A stretch of DNA of 64,000 nucleotides, from positions 2,552,001-2,616,000 of the forward strand of contig NC_053046.1 of assembly GCF_003473485.1 (NCBI RefSeq), given 5' to 3'. The notes under the pieces are model-generated. The model saw nothing but the letters and a program-made list of their open reading frames with translations. It was not told where the DNA came from and did no database searches. Numbering within the stretch: position 1 is the stretch's first letter; the number at the start of each line of letters is the position of its first letter. This DNA comes from Medicago truncatula (Eukaryota > Streptophyta > Magnoliopsida > Fabales > Fabaceae). This document shows positions 26,968-45,089 of this stretch, one piece after another. The translations under genes were made by a program, and so were the position numbers.

Positions 26968-29180
26968 TTTTTCGAAGTTGATTATGTGAAGCCTAAGGAA
27001 ATTGATTAGTACTGCATAATTGATGCTAATTATCCATGTTAAGAAAATCTCATGTGTAAAATTATTACAAGTGAACTAGTTAAATAATTTGTTAGGAACA
27101 TTAGGTTCATACTTCAAAAGACTGTAATCTTGTCTTATTATAGATTAAAGGAAAATGCTAAAAAGTGGGCTTAGAACATTTTTAATGTTATTACAAAAAA
27201 CATTTGTTAATGTAAAAAGAGTATAAACTTTGTATTTGAAATTGTATACATTATAGTTTTAAAATGTTTTTTTTTTCTTCAAGACATAATTAGTATTTAT
27301 GAATTCGTTAACATATTTCTTAGGAAACAAGTTAGCTTGATCTAAAATTAAAATCTATATATAATCAAATCATACCGGCTCTAATTAAGGAGTATAGTCT
27401 ATTCTAAAACACAGGTCTATCTGGTTGGACTAAAATTAAAAACTCTTAACACAGACTTGATAAATTGAATATAATAAAACTGAAAAATGAGTACAAGGGA
27501 AGGGATACTCAACCCCGCTATAACATAACAATAAAAAGAAACAAAAAAGACAAGTAAAGACAAAGAAAGGATCACAACAAAAGTCCAACAACCCATAATA
27601 GAGGGTTAACATAAGTCATAAACTAATTAGGCAAGAAAAAGATAAAGAACCACAATCATACCAACATGATACTCCACAACCAAAAAGAAAAAGGAAATAA
27701 GGATCTTTCTGGCAATGTAAAGGGAGAGTTCAATTATTCACTCGTAAAAGCTACAAAGAGACTCTAATGACTTACCTAAAAATCACTTTTAAGATGACTG
27801 ATATTTTTCAATAAACTCTTTTAATGCGCTATCCTTTTCAAGGTGATATTTAAGTTTTTTCTAATACACTTCTCGTACCCAACACTATTAGGTTTTGTGG
27901 TGGATGCATTATATGTTAGATGACCTCATGGACACCGTGGTGTATGAATTATATGATAGATAACTTGATGGGTACGGTTTGATAGAGCACCCAACACTAT
28001 CGTTTTAAGTTTGTTTACACACACAAATGAAACCGTTAATTTTTGCTACTTTTCGCAAACAATTTCATAGCTTTTCTATATTATCTTTAACTATTTATCT
28101 TCTTAACTTGCTTATTTGTCTCTCTCCAATAAATAAGTAGGGGCAATTTTGGCAAAACAAAATTTAATACTACCTATAGTTTCTACATAGAGTTCAAAAG
28201 GTCATGCATAGCAATGTCATGTCTCCTAGATCCATCAATGTTGTGTTTACGAGGATTGATTTTGCCATCCAAAAAGGTCTAGCGGCGCAACTTGTTGCCC
28301 ACTTGCCTTATTTTCAATTGTAAATAATGATTTATATATTAAGTGATTGTTTTGAATACTACTTAACGTCTGAAAAATGACAAATAAAAATGAATAAAAA
28401 ATTTATGATAAAACGACATTTAAAAAGTAACCAAGGAATAGGTGGTAAATTGAGCTTAAATCATCCCATTGCGCACAAGAGTTGATTTGTGTAGTGTGAC
28501 CTAGTTACCTGAATTGACATGTGAAACGCCGCCTTATCTTAAACAAGTAAATGTGATGTTGTTTTGAATAGAATACGATTATATAAATATTTCTCAGATC
28601 TTATTTATTTTCAATGTGAGACTTTAGTTTTCAATATAATGTGATGTTGTTTGTATTGTTTGATAAATCAATAAATGTTCATGTATGATATCTAAAAAAA
28701 AGGAAAATGCTTTGTAGTATGACTACACGATCGTAAACAAATGCATCACATTTGATGTTTTTTCCATTCTCTGTTTTTCTCGTCAAACTCTTGACATTTT
28801 AAGACCAAGATTGCTGCGGTCAATGACCACGTGCATTCACGCAATCAATGATTAAGTGACCGTCCAATTGTGATTGGATGGTTCATATTTCAAACTCGAT
28901 AATTTAAATTTTAAAGAAAATAAAAATCTTTTTGAGATCTTTATTAAACAAAAATTCTTCTTGAGATCTAAATCATATGATCATGATCGGACAATTATAT
29001 AGTGCGTGAAGTCACTTGGTGCACCAAATTCTATTCTGATTTCTTTAAATAGATAAATGAATATATTTGAGGATAAAATAAATAATTTGAGGATAAAAGT
29101 TTAAACTCGGAAGAAAATAAAATATGGGGATGAAAGTGAGATAGTTGTGTGAATATCTCAAATGCACCTTGAAAAAAAAA
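26968..29180. other. GH9-A 3' flank and intergenic DNA
   Basis: The first 170 bp matches the flank of gene B (AAGTGAACTAGTTAAATAAT, then TTCATACTTCAAA at both). Beyond about 27150 nothing was recognised. A CACGTG at 28829 is noted only as a motif. Confidence 0.5.
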
Positions 29181-29697
29181 GGGTTATTTAAGTTTTTGGT
29201 CCCTATAAAAATAAATCACATTTTTTAGTCCTATAAAATTTTCCGTTAGTGTTTTTAGTTCCTGTTAAATTAAAATTTGTTTAAGTATGAATTTTTCTAA
29301 AAGCCAAATTTTCAATATTATATTAATGAAAATTTGGACCTAATAATAAAATTTTAAGTTACTTTTTTGCGGAGGAACTTTGTATAATAATCTCTTTTAT
29401 AAAAAATTAGAATTTTTTAACATGTAATGAATTAAATATAATTTTTTTAAAACACCAAAAATTTAAGATAAAACTAACGAAATTTAAACTTAAAAATAAA
29501 ATTTTGAGCTAATTTATTGTGGCGGAACCTTTTATAATGTTTTAAACAAGTATGTAAAAAATCATTAAAAATTTTAAAATTTTAAGCATAATTAAACAAA
29601 TTTTAATTTAAAAGGGACTAAAAACACAAACAAAAAATTTTGTAAGGACTAAAAACAAAACTGTAGATATTTACAGGGATCAAAAACTTAATTAACT
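29181..29697. mobile_element. 517-bp inverted-repeat MITE upstream of SPO11-2
   Basis: The left arm GGGTTATTTAAGTTTTTGGT, then CCCTATAAA, pairs with the right arm GGGATCAAAAACTTAATTAA. TAAATTAAAATTTGTTTAA pairs with TTAAACAAATTTTAATTTAA. No ORF. It ends about 190 bp before the SPO11-2 start. Confidence 0.75.
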
Positions 29698-29753
29698 CAA
29701 ATAAAAAATCATCAATAAAACGACCGCATTTATTAATTTTTTTTAAAGAAACA

Positions 29754-29768
29754 AAACGACAGTCGTTT
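29754..29768. promoter_or_regulatory. Palindrome AAACGAC-A-GTCGTTT
   Basis: A 15-base perfect inverted repeat in the SPO11-2 promoter. Further AAACGA(C/T) copies lie at 29718, 29781 and 29808. I know no specific factor for it. Confidence 0.35.
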
Positions 29769-29828
29769 ATGTATACCGCTAAACGACATGCAGTTATATT
29801 TCACCAGAAAACGATCACATTCTTCAGA

Positions 29829-29841
29829 TTTGCGCGCCAAA
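29829..29841. promoter_or_regulatory. E2F-type site, TTTGCGCGCCAAA
   Basis: The reverse strand reads TTTGGCGC, a perfect match to the E2F consensus TTTSSCGC, within a near-palindrome. It lies 50 bp upstream of the SPO11-2 ATG in otherwise AT-rich DNA. Known: E2F/DP factors drive S-phase and some meiotic genes. Function here is inferred. Confidence 0.6.
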
Positions 29842-29890
29842 TCACACTGCAATCAAAATTTCGAAAAACCATTTTATTTCACTCTCTCCA

Positions 29891-32800
29891 ATGGAAGATC
29901 TTCGAAATTCGTCGCTAAAGTTTTTCACCGATCAAGAGCTCTGTTACGCCGATATCGTTCCTCCTTCTCAGGTAATAACAAACACTCTTTCACACTTTCA
30001 TCATCAATTCAGTCCTCTTTCTAAATTCTCTTCAATAAGCTTCAATTTCATTTCGATTCATGCAGGTTCGAGCGAGAATTGAAGTTTCAGTTCTCAGTTT
30101 CCTCAAAATATTGAATGCGTCAAACCCTGCTATCTCTGATTTGCCTCTGGTATTCTCATTATTTCCTTTTTCATAGATTCGATTGTAATAATTTGCTGAT
30201 TTTACAGTTTTAAGTTAATTAGTTCTAATTAACGGTTTTGATTTATGAATTTGCATCTAGCGTTTTCTTTTTGATTTTCGAATTTATTGTTCTAGGTTAA
30301 TAAGTTTTAATCGGTTTGGATTTTTTGAATTTGAAAGTAGCGTTTTCTTTTTTAATTATTTTACTTTAGTTTTCACATCAACACACTCGCTCGAGTTCCT
30401 GATTGTGGCTTATTACTCTTGAAAAACTGAACAGATTCATGGAAAATTGAGCAGCAGTCGAGTGAACCATGGCTTGTTGACCAGATTATCATATGTTTTT
30501 CTCTCCATTGAAACAAAAAATTGGATAAACAACTTAGTTAGCAGCTTATAGCTTAAGTACTTATCATGATAAGTGCTTATGTATAGCTATAAACTATTTC
30601 TATAACAAGATATAAAACAAAGTTAAATTGTTTTTCGTATAAGCTATAAGTTGTTTTCATAAGCTATCATGGAGAGCTAATGAAAATAAGCTAAAAATAA
30701 CTTATGAATATGTCATAAGCTGTTTTCATAAGTTCTTCTAAACAGTCTCTCAAGTGCTTACACCAGTAGATAAGCTCAAATAAGACAATCCGAACACACT
30801 GGTCTCTTATGAGACCTAAGGCAGCAAAAGCCAATTGTAATGATTTGCTAATTCACCATTTTAGACTGAGGTTTATAAGTTCTAATCAAGAGTTTGAAAT
30901 TTGCAAGTAGCATTTTGATTTTGATTTATTTCACCTTAATTTTTATTGGCTTGTTTTTCTATTCACATACGCACATTCCTGATTGTAGCTTATTACTCCT
31001 AAAAAATTGAACAGATTCAAAGAAAATCGAGCAACAGTCGAGTGAATCACGGCCTGTTGACCGAATTATCATATGTTTTTCTCTCCAATTCTGTATCTAC
31101 AAGGTCTCTTATGAGACCTAATGCAGCAAAAGCCTTTGTTAGGGGTAATAAAAACTATAAACATTGTTTTTTTTCTTATTTATTCTACCAATAATTTTTG
31201 TTTCTGAGTTGGAAATTTCTCACATGTAGTGTGGAAGGTGATGGAAATGTGCTATCAGATATTGCTTCAGGAAAAGCGTGTCACACAGAGGGAACTCTTC
31301 TACAAGCTGCTGTGTCATTCACAACATCTGTTTCCTTCTCAAAAGGATGTCAATAGGACAATCCAAGGTTATCTCTAATCAGTTAATCACTGTCTTTCTT
31401 GTTTTTAAGCATGATTTTATGTCTTGGTGTTCTTGAAAAACTGAATTTTAATATGTGCCTAGCAGATCTTGTAGCGTTGCTTCGGTGCAGCAGATACAGT
31501 CTTGGAATCATGGCATCTAGTCGAGGAATCATTGCTGGGCGTCTGATTTTGCAGGTAATTTGTGAAGCCTTCATTCTAGGATATTGAAATCTCTTGGGAC
31601 ATGTTTGGATCAGCTTATTAGAGTTAATCTACAGCATAAACACTTGTAACATTTTTTGAGATTGCTTATGGAAATAGCTTATGACATGTCCATAAGCTGT
31701 TTTAAGTTTATATTCATAAGCTTTTTATGATAGTTTATGAAAACAGCTTATAGATTATATGAAAACAGAATAAATTTATTTTATCTTTTGACTTTTGTTC
31801 GAGAAATAGCTTATACATAAGCACTTATATGATAAATGTTTACGGTATAAGCGCTTAATTAAATTGTTTACCTAAACAAGTCTGTTTTATATGGAATAGA
31901 GACGTGTTCTGTATCACTGCTTGATGCAATTCTGCTAACATAAACTTTTAGTCACGTTGAGCTTCCAATTTTTCAAGTGTAGGAACCGGGCAAAGAGGCT
32001 GTTGATTGCTCTGTCTGTGGATCATCTGGACACGCAATTTCTGGTGACTTGAATTTGTTAGATAAATTGATTCTAAATGCAGATGCACGTTACATTATAA
32101 TTGTGGAAAAGGTGAGTTTGTTTGAAGTGATATTTCAGTGGCCAATTACATCATGCTAATTTGAAATGTTCCACATTTTGCCTAACAAAGAAAGATATGT
32201 TTTGATACAATAACCCTTGCTTATGTTTAGCATGCAATATTTCAACGGCTTGCTGAAGATAGGTTTTTTAATCAAATTCCAAGCATTCTTATCACAGCTA
32301 AAGGTTACCCAGATATTGCCACAAGGTACTCTGCACACTACTAGTCTGCAGTATACAGAATTAAATAACATAAAAGTTCTGATGTGAAGCTTTTAGAAGT
32401 TCTGCTCTCATCACATTTGATGATATACCATATCATATATCGTAGTATTACCCTTCTGATGGGTGCTTTAATGTCTAAAACTGAAATCTAAATGCAGATT
32501 TCTTCTTCATCGAATCAGTCGAGCATTTCCAGACTTGCCAATTTTAGCTTTGGTGGATTGGTACGGTAGCTTGCCTTTGTTATGAATTACAACTTTATGA
32601 ATTACTTTTTCCAATCTTGTTAAAAATGTTAATCATAATTTGGATCTTAACTTCTTTCTCACATTTAAACTTCATCATATAAAGGAATCCAGCTGGATTA
32701 GCTATACTATGCACCTTCAAATTTGGAAGTGTAGGAATGGGCCTAGAGTCATATAGATACGGTAATCTTATAAGATCATTATATCACAAAGCACTCACAC

Positions 32801-33520
32801 AAGCTCTAATATGTTGGAATAAAGCACCGAATTAATATGCTTGAATGAAACTTAACCTTGAGGAATTTTTTATTTGCATTATCTAGCTTGCAATGTCAAG
32901 TGGTTAGGACTACGGGGGCATGATCTACCCATGCTGCCTGATCAATCTTTCGTTCCATTGAAGACAAAGGACCTACAAATTGCTCAAAGCTTGATGTCCT
33001 CGAGAATTTTACCAGTAAGCCATTCAGAACCTCTGAACGCAGCCCTTACTATCCTCATTCTTCAGGCCTGATTAGTTATTTTCACCTATCACTTTCAGTC
33101 ACATATGCTGCTTCAATTCTTGTATGAACCATTTAGGCTTAATAGCTGTTAGTTATGATTTTATACGTTAAGCTAGATTCTACATAAGTTGTGCATTCTT
33201 AAATTAGATGCTTAGGAAAGAAACAAGTTTGCCCAAGAATTGTGTATCTATAATATTGGTCCTGCACAAGAACCAATCTATATAAGAGTCTTATGTAAAA
33301 AGTAATGTGCATCCCTTATACTTTCTGAATATTTTCTTCAACTGAAGAGTGTTTTTCCATAAATTAACTAAATGGTGCTTAACAGGAGAATTACAAGGAA
33401 GAGGTCACTTTGATGGTTGAGAGCGGCAGGAGAGCTGAAATTGAAGCCCTGTACTTTCATGGATATGATTATTTGGGGAAGTACATAGCTAAGAAAATTG
33501 TACAGTCCGATTATATATAA
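29891..33520 (+). CDS. SPO11-2: Meiotic recombination protein SPO11-2
   Basis: Seen: eleven exons at 29891-29971, 30066-30149, 31015-31144, 31230-31367, 31466-31554, 31983-32111, 32231-32325, 32498-32560, 32685-32761, 32887-33014 and 33386-33520, giving 382 residues, about the length of the Arabidopsis protein. The winged-helix/CAP part holds [11 protein letters not shown] with the catalytic Tyr123, and [14 protein letters not shown]. The Toprim part holds IIIVEK (Glu216), a metal ligand, and ALVDWNPAG (Asp269). The C-terminus ends [10 protein letters not shown]. Known of the family: SPO11-1 and SPO11-2 act with MTOPVIB as a Topo VI-like complex that makes meiotic DNA double-strand breaks by tyrosyl transesterification. 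Odd: exon 3 and the intron before it are duplicated upstream in intron 2 (30186-30832). An E2F-like site precedes the ATG. Assignment to SPO11-2 rather than SPO11-1 or -3 is firm from the match along the whole length. Confidence 0.95.
30186..30832 (+). repeat. Tandem copy of SPO11-2 intron 2 + exon 3, broken by a MITE
   Basis: Exon 3 begins after ...TGAACAG at 31015. The same acceptor and exon sequence occur at 30435-30513 (AGTCGAGTGAACCATGGCTT, translated [18 protein letters not shown]). They resume after a 287-bp insertion at 30801-30832 (GGTCTCTTATGAGACCTAAG then GCAGCAAAAGCC). There the copy stops, before the 5' splice site, and intron 2 sequence starts again (ATTGTAATGATTTGCT against ATTGTAATAATTTGCT at 30183). 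So the upstream exon has an acceptor, a stop codon from the insertion and no donor. Confidence 0.85.
30514..30800. mobile_element. ATAAGC-type MITE inside the duplicated SPO11-2 exon
   Basis: Starts near ATTGGATAAACAACTTAG and ends near CAATCCGAACACACT. Rich in TAAGCTATAAG and CATAAGCTGTTTTCATAAG segments. The intact exon at 31015 shows the empty site, apart from about 15 bases replaced at the junction. Same family as 25070-25330. Confidence 0.75.
31600..31895. mobile_element. ATAAGC-type MITE in SPO11-2 intron 5
   Basis: Starts ATGTTTGGATCAGCTTATTA and ends near TTGTTTACCTAAACAAG. Repeated CATAAGCTGTTTT and AAAACAGCTTATAG segments are inverted relative to each other. Related to the elements at 25070 and 30514. 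Confidence 0.65.
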
Positions 33521-34200
33521 TTTGTATTCAATAAACAATAGTATAGTTACAAAATAAAAAAGCCAGTGTTGTATTAAAAAAACGGTCTTGCTAACACGTT
33601 TCAAACACATATTCGGGAATGCAAAACTCAAAATTTTGCACAACCTTTTAACTGTCATTTTTATTGAAGAATTTTGTTTATATTATATATATTTATCATT
33701 TTCAAAGTTCAATATAAAATTAACTATTACTTTGTAAGTAATACAATTAACTATTTAGGATTTAATTCATATACATTGACATTGTAAATATTTTTCAAAC
33801 TGCTGGTTGATCAAAACTATTGGATCGCAATAGAAATTTGGCTTTGGCTGGCTTTAGCTATGTATTGTTTACGTAAAAGGTCATACAAGTGTGAATTGTG
33901 ATTTATTGAAAGTATCAAAATTAATCTCAACTACTTATTGCACTCAGGAAAATATGAAGGAATTATGGAGAAAACGACAAATACTTGTATAAAAAATATA
34001 AATTTGTTAGTTTTGAATTCCTTAAAAGTTAAAACAACAACTACAGGATCCATCAACACTTTTCTGAATAAAAAGTTGATATTCATAGAAAAAGGAAGTA
34101 AATCATTGTAGTCACAAAGCATAACTAGCACGTAAAACAATATACACACATGTGACGTTCAAGGGGAATGGCTATTGTTCATTTCTTCGTGATTAATATA
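33521..34200. other. SPO11-2 3' flank
   Basis: Only 3' UTR and AT-rich spacer. Reading frames on the minus strand at 33368-33658 run antisense to the last SPO11-2 exon and look like chance. Confidence 0.4.
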
Positions 34201-34423
34201 TAAGTATACCATCTCCATGACTCATTTACTATGACTTTAATTGTTATATGTACACGTCAAGTTACCCCCCATTCCATATTTTATAATCTTTCTCATACAC
34301 ATGCACTACTTTGTACATTCCTATCCTATTTGAGGTAATGGTAGTTAGGCATAGTTAGGCAACTGCCATATTTTTTCCTACTATAAATACCAGAAAGTTT
34401 AGTTGAATATCATGCAGACTTAG

Positions 34424-36870
<2,447 letters not shown>

Positions 36871-38355
36871 ATTGGTCATGCCAAGGCTAAGGAAACTGAT
36901 TAGTTCTGCATAGCTGATGCTAATAATTAACCACTCCATATCCATGTGCATGTCAAGAAAATATCACGTCTAAAGTTATGACAAGTGAACTAGTTAAATA
37001 ATTTGTATGGAACATTAAGTTCATACTTCAAAGGACTTTACTATTGTCGTTATTAAAAGTTATAATCTCACTTCTATGACTTGTTATTACATTTTGTTAT
37101 AAAAGGAAATTACATGAGTCGTGTTCTTTATCAATGAGCTCATATGTTTACTTGTGGAAAAAGGAATGTGGATACTGATTTTTGCAAAGATTAATTAATT
37201 TTGAAATTTATAAACTTTAATAAAATAAGTCTTTAATGAGACTTTTGAAAAGAAAAATAATATATTTAAGCCACTAGAATTGTTAGAGTGATGCGAGATT
37301 TGCGTTGCATGTATGAGATCTTAGGTTAAAATCCCATTGCCTACATACATAGTACATAAAAATTCAAAAATTTTAAAGACCTGAAGTTGAACTTTTGACA
37401 ATGTCGTTCATTAATCATTTCTAATCACGCGGGCTATGTATGATGAAGTTTGCTATAATCCATTTGAAAAGTATTTGATTTGATGAAGACCCAACAACAC
37501 AATGAGAGAGAATCTTTAAAAAAAAAAACATAATGAGAGAGAAAGATAAATAGAAAGTGATGTGATAGATGTGATATGTTAGCGATGAAATAAATAAATA
37601 AGTAAATAAGACGTTAAAATATTTGTCAAATTACTTATTGAAACATGTTCTTAAAAAAAAAATTAAGTCATACTACTAGACTTTCAAAAAAAGTTAGACT
37701 CAAATCTAAACTTTTTGGGACTAGGCCAAACTTAAATCTTACAAAACCTAACTCAACCTATCATATTTTCTCCCCTTATTGTGAGTTTGGTCTTAGATGG
37801 ATGTAGGGCTCGGCCCCATGTTTTATATCGGATTAGAGAATCTATGGATCATTGAAGCTACACCTGCAATGTTTAATTTTGTTTTAAAAAATGTAATTAA
37901 TTCAACTGAGTAAATGATTACTAATAATCGTTTCATCGACAAAAATGTCAAAACTACTAAGTCATACTTACAATTGAAGTTTGAATCTGCATCCTCCACT
38001 TATGTATGAGTTTCAAATGACTCTTAAAATTTTATGTATAAAAAAAAAAAGATTAATTCAATTATTGTTAATTCAACTTCGTAATTATTTTCATCGTGTT
38101 CTAAATTAATCATATATTCAACTGAATTAAACATAATTTTGGATTCAATTAACCACAAGTTAAATGTATAAAGAAAATTGGGTATCCATTAAACATTTTT
38201 TGTGGATGATTTAAATTTTTAACCTTTAACTAAAAAACAAATTCAGTGTACACAAAAAATTAACAGAATATACCAATTCTGTGCCGCTCAAATAAAAACA
38301 TATGATAGTGTCTGAAAACTGAAATTCACCATCTCCTTAACTTCAACAACCAAAC
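36871..38355. other. GH9-B 3' flank and intergenic DNA
   Basis: The first 170 bp is shared with the 3' flank of copy A. The rest is AT-rich with no recognised element. The last bases before 38356 form the ispF leader. Confidence 0.45.
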
Positions 38356-41849
<3,494 letters not shown>

Positions 41850-43140
41850 CAGTGGAATCTGGAAATATTATGAGGTACTTGAAAGAATAATAATAATTCA
41901 TGAAATTACTGTAAATTTTAGTAGATCATGCTTTATTGGCTACTAGTATACTGCATTGTGTCTATACAAAATCTTATAGATTGCCCGGGCTGCTAATCAT
42001 TGTTTTAATGCTTATGTCAAATTTTGTAACCATTTTGGTTGTTGTGTATCATTGCTTTAATGCTTATGTCAGAATTTGCTACCATTCTAGTTGCAGTATA
42101 TTTTGTTGTTAAAAGGGATCACTGTGTTGGTTTAAACGGTGGGTAAAGTGTTCATGATAGTGTACCAAAGAAGACTAGTGGTCTTTTTCTTGCATTTTGC
42201 CTAGGGAGATGAGTGGATCATACATGTGACCCAATCCTAAACAGAGCATGGAAGATCATGTAGTGAAGACAGAGCATCAATATAGAGGAAAAACACAAGC
42301 ATGGAAGAGAAATCATAGAAGAATATAGAAAGTGGAGAAACCAGGAAACATGACCCGAAGAATAGCACCTCTCCGTTTCTTGCTTCGCAAAAATCATAAT
42401 TGTGCCTAGGAACAAGAATGATTAGTATTCCGTGTTACCAAACATGTGCAGAATGCTCCATAGGCATATGGTTCAATGAACTAAGTAGCGGCCTAGAGCT
42501 TGCGAAGTCTAAGTAGCCTAACTCGAGGGCATGTGAAAGCACATATACATGACTTAGATATAAGATCTACTGGAATAACATCTAGAAGTCAGTTATGATT
42601 GTAAGTCAGCTCCATATGTCCGAATGAGCAGCTGGCTTAGTGGAAACTGTTTCGAAACAATATCAAGCATGTCCCGACACATTACCAAACATGAATTGGT
42701 CAATCCAATCGCAGTCTCAAACTGGACTATTCCAATTCATCATATTGTGAAGAGTATATATGCTAAGTCGATGCCTTCAAATTTTCAACTAAAAGATGGT
42801 TAGGTCGTTAACTCATTGTACGCTGTTATGGGGACTCATTATGTAAGTTATGTTTGCCACTTGTAAGGTACCCAGTTACTCTATAATATATACTTTACCC
42901 ATTTATCCAACGTTGCTGATATGAGCTTTAAAGTGTTTTCAGATATACCATTACCACTCTGTCATTGACGCCATTAATTTCGATCATCCACCATCTTATT
43001 TACCTTTTCAACTAGAAGCTTCTCCTTTTTGTAGAGTTCCTATACATGTGCAAAGGTTTGTGGCCAACAATATTTCATGTCAACTTACATTTTGAAGGAA
43101 TACTTTCAATATTGAAAGTTTTCTTTCAAACTTTAAATTT
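41850..43140. other. ispF 3' flank and intergenic DNA
   Basis: The 3' UTR contains a near repeat (ATTGTTTTAATGCTTATGTC at 41999 and ATTGCTTTAATGCTTATGTC at 42051). Beyond it no gene or element was recognised. Confidence 0.4.
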
Positions 43141-44646
43141 GAGTAAATGATCAATCACCTCCGAAATTGTAACTTCATACAATTACCCCTTATAATTTGC
43201 GAAACCTTAAAACCCACTTGATTTTGTTAAACATCTGTCAAAATTGGCCCCTCCGTCCATTTCCGCCGTTTGACCTTGTGATGTGGCCGTTAAATGCACA
43301 CATGGAGGAAATGACTAATATTTTTTTTAAAATAAAATGTTTTTTTTTGTTCTTCCTAAAATCTGTGTGATATTGAAATTGGCAAATACCCCCTCAAATT
43401 TAACACTTATATTCAAATACTCCCCCGAAGTTTACAAGAAAAAGACAAACGGGTCCCTACGTGAAGGACACTTAAATGTGTTAATGCAACTTCAGTTCAA
43501 CAATAAAATAAGTCTGAAACATTATCATCCAATTTAGCAAAATATACATCCAGTACTTATTTTATTTTGCTTGTATATATCCTTCACCCTTTCATTCAAG
43601 AGAGCAGGTTCAAGAACTAGTTGATCATATGAAGTGAATACTTGTGTGATGGTTGTGACAGTGAAAATCAATAAGCAGATCAATAATTTAATTACGAGCA
43701 TATGGTGAAAATTTCATTGACCAATTCACAAGCTTTGTTGCTTCTTCATTTTCAGTTTGTGCCTTTGTGGTAATAAATTATCCAGAAATGCAGAGTATTT
43801 CTCTCCTCTGAGATGGTCTCAACAAGTGAAAGGTTTATTGATTATTTTAGTCAGAAAACTTCGACAATTATGACTGAATCAAGTTACTAAATGCTCTCAC
43901 TCACACTTGCGACATAATCGTTTAACATTTTTATAACGTCGTCATTTTTGTTACAACTTCCATTTTTTTTTCATGAACTATACTTTGAATTTGTCACATT
44001 ACACAAATGTGAGATGATGTGCTTTGTGTTAATATGCACGTAAACATCTTAGAACCAGACCTGTTCATTATTAGGGATCCATTTTTGTTACAACTTCCAC
44101 TTTTTTATGAACACCTAAGGATCCATTTACACTGTTGTAAACCACCAGATTTGAGAGGGCGTTTGCCGAATTCAATAATCACACAAATTTTAGGAAAAAT
44201 AAAAGAAAACAGTTTTCTATTGAAAATATTAGTCAAACACTCCGTGTGACGAGGTAAAACATTTTGATCGTCGTGTGGGGTTGTCATGTGTGGGTTGAGA
44301 TCCTCTCCATTTATTAAAATAAATGGATTAAAATAAATGGAGATTGTGAAAAGAGATAGACACAAAAATAGGTGGTGGGTCCTATCATTAAATAAATCTC
44401 ATCATCATTAATTATTTTTAAGATTTTTTGTGTCTATATCTCCCCAAATGAAAGAAATGGAGAATAGAGATCTTAACTCGTCATGTGTGTAGTTAATGAC
44501 CACGTCATAAGATCAAACGACGAAAATAGACGGAGGACAACTTTGACAAATGTTTAACAAAATTAAGAGTTTTTGAGGTTTCACAAATTTTAGAGGAATA
44601 ATTGAACGAAGTTATAATTTCATGGGGTGATCGGTCATTTGCTCCC
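43141..44646. mobile_element. 1.5-kb long-TIR element
   Basis: The left arm runs from GAGTAAATGATCAATCACCT for over 150 bp (through TGTCAAAATTGGCC, CGTTTGACCTTGTGATGTGG). The right arm is its inverse, ending GGGTGATCGGTCATTTGCTC. TTAAATTT flanks both ends (43133-43140 and 44647-44654), an 8-bp duplication that would fit hAT. There is no transposase ORF. A smaller MITE is nested in the right arm. Confidence 0.8.
44293..44479. mobile_element. 187-bp MITE nested in the 43141 element
   Basis: Flanked by perfect GTCATGTGTG copies (44283-44292 and 44480-44489). The ends GGTTGAGATCCTCTCCATTT and AAATGGAGAATAGAGATCTTA (first 20 shown by position 44454-44474) are inverted. A 9-10 bp duplication suggests a Mutator-type insertion. 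Confidence 0.8.
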
Positions 44647-44820
44647 TTAAATTTTGTTATTAAGGACAACAAAAATCACTGGGCAAGGAAAAAGGGGGGT
44701 AAGATATAGATCATTCGGTCACTATTATATGCAAATATCAAAATTTTATATTAATTCATTAAATGGTCTATGTGTTAAATTAGAACTTTTTTTTTTACTA
44801 AACTGAATTTAACTTAATTT

Positions 44821-45089
44821 AAGGGTTATTACCTCAAATTGACCTCTGTAATTTGGATGAGGTCTAAAATAGCTCATGTAAAAAATATATATACACCTCT
44901 GTCATTTTGAATCATTCATATTTTACCCTTATCTCGTTGTAAAAGATTAAAAAGGCTTAAAATAGCCCCATGTAAAGGGTGTAAATACAAAGAATTCAAA
45001 ATTACAAGTGTGAAATTTGTACATTTTTTTACAAAGACTATTTTCACATCTCACCCAAATTACAAGGATTATTTGAGGTATTAACCCTT
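44821..45089. mobile_element. 269-bp inverted-repeat MITE
   Basis: The left arm AAGGGTTATTACCTCAAAT pairs with the right arm ATTTGAGGTATTAACCCTT. CTAAAATAGCTCATGTAAA and TTAAAATAGCCCCATGTAAA form an internal direct repeat. No ORF. Confidence 0.8.

Noticed and set aside
33368..33658. Minus-strand membrane-protein-like ORF after SPO11-2
   Set aside because: It runs antisense to the SPO11-2 last exon and an AT-rich 3' flank; hydrophobicity follows from base composition.
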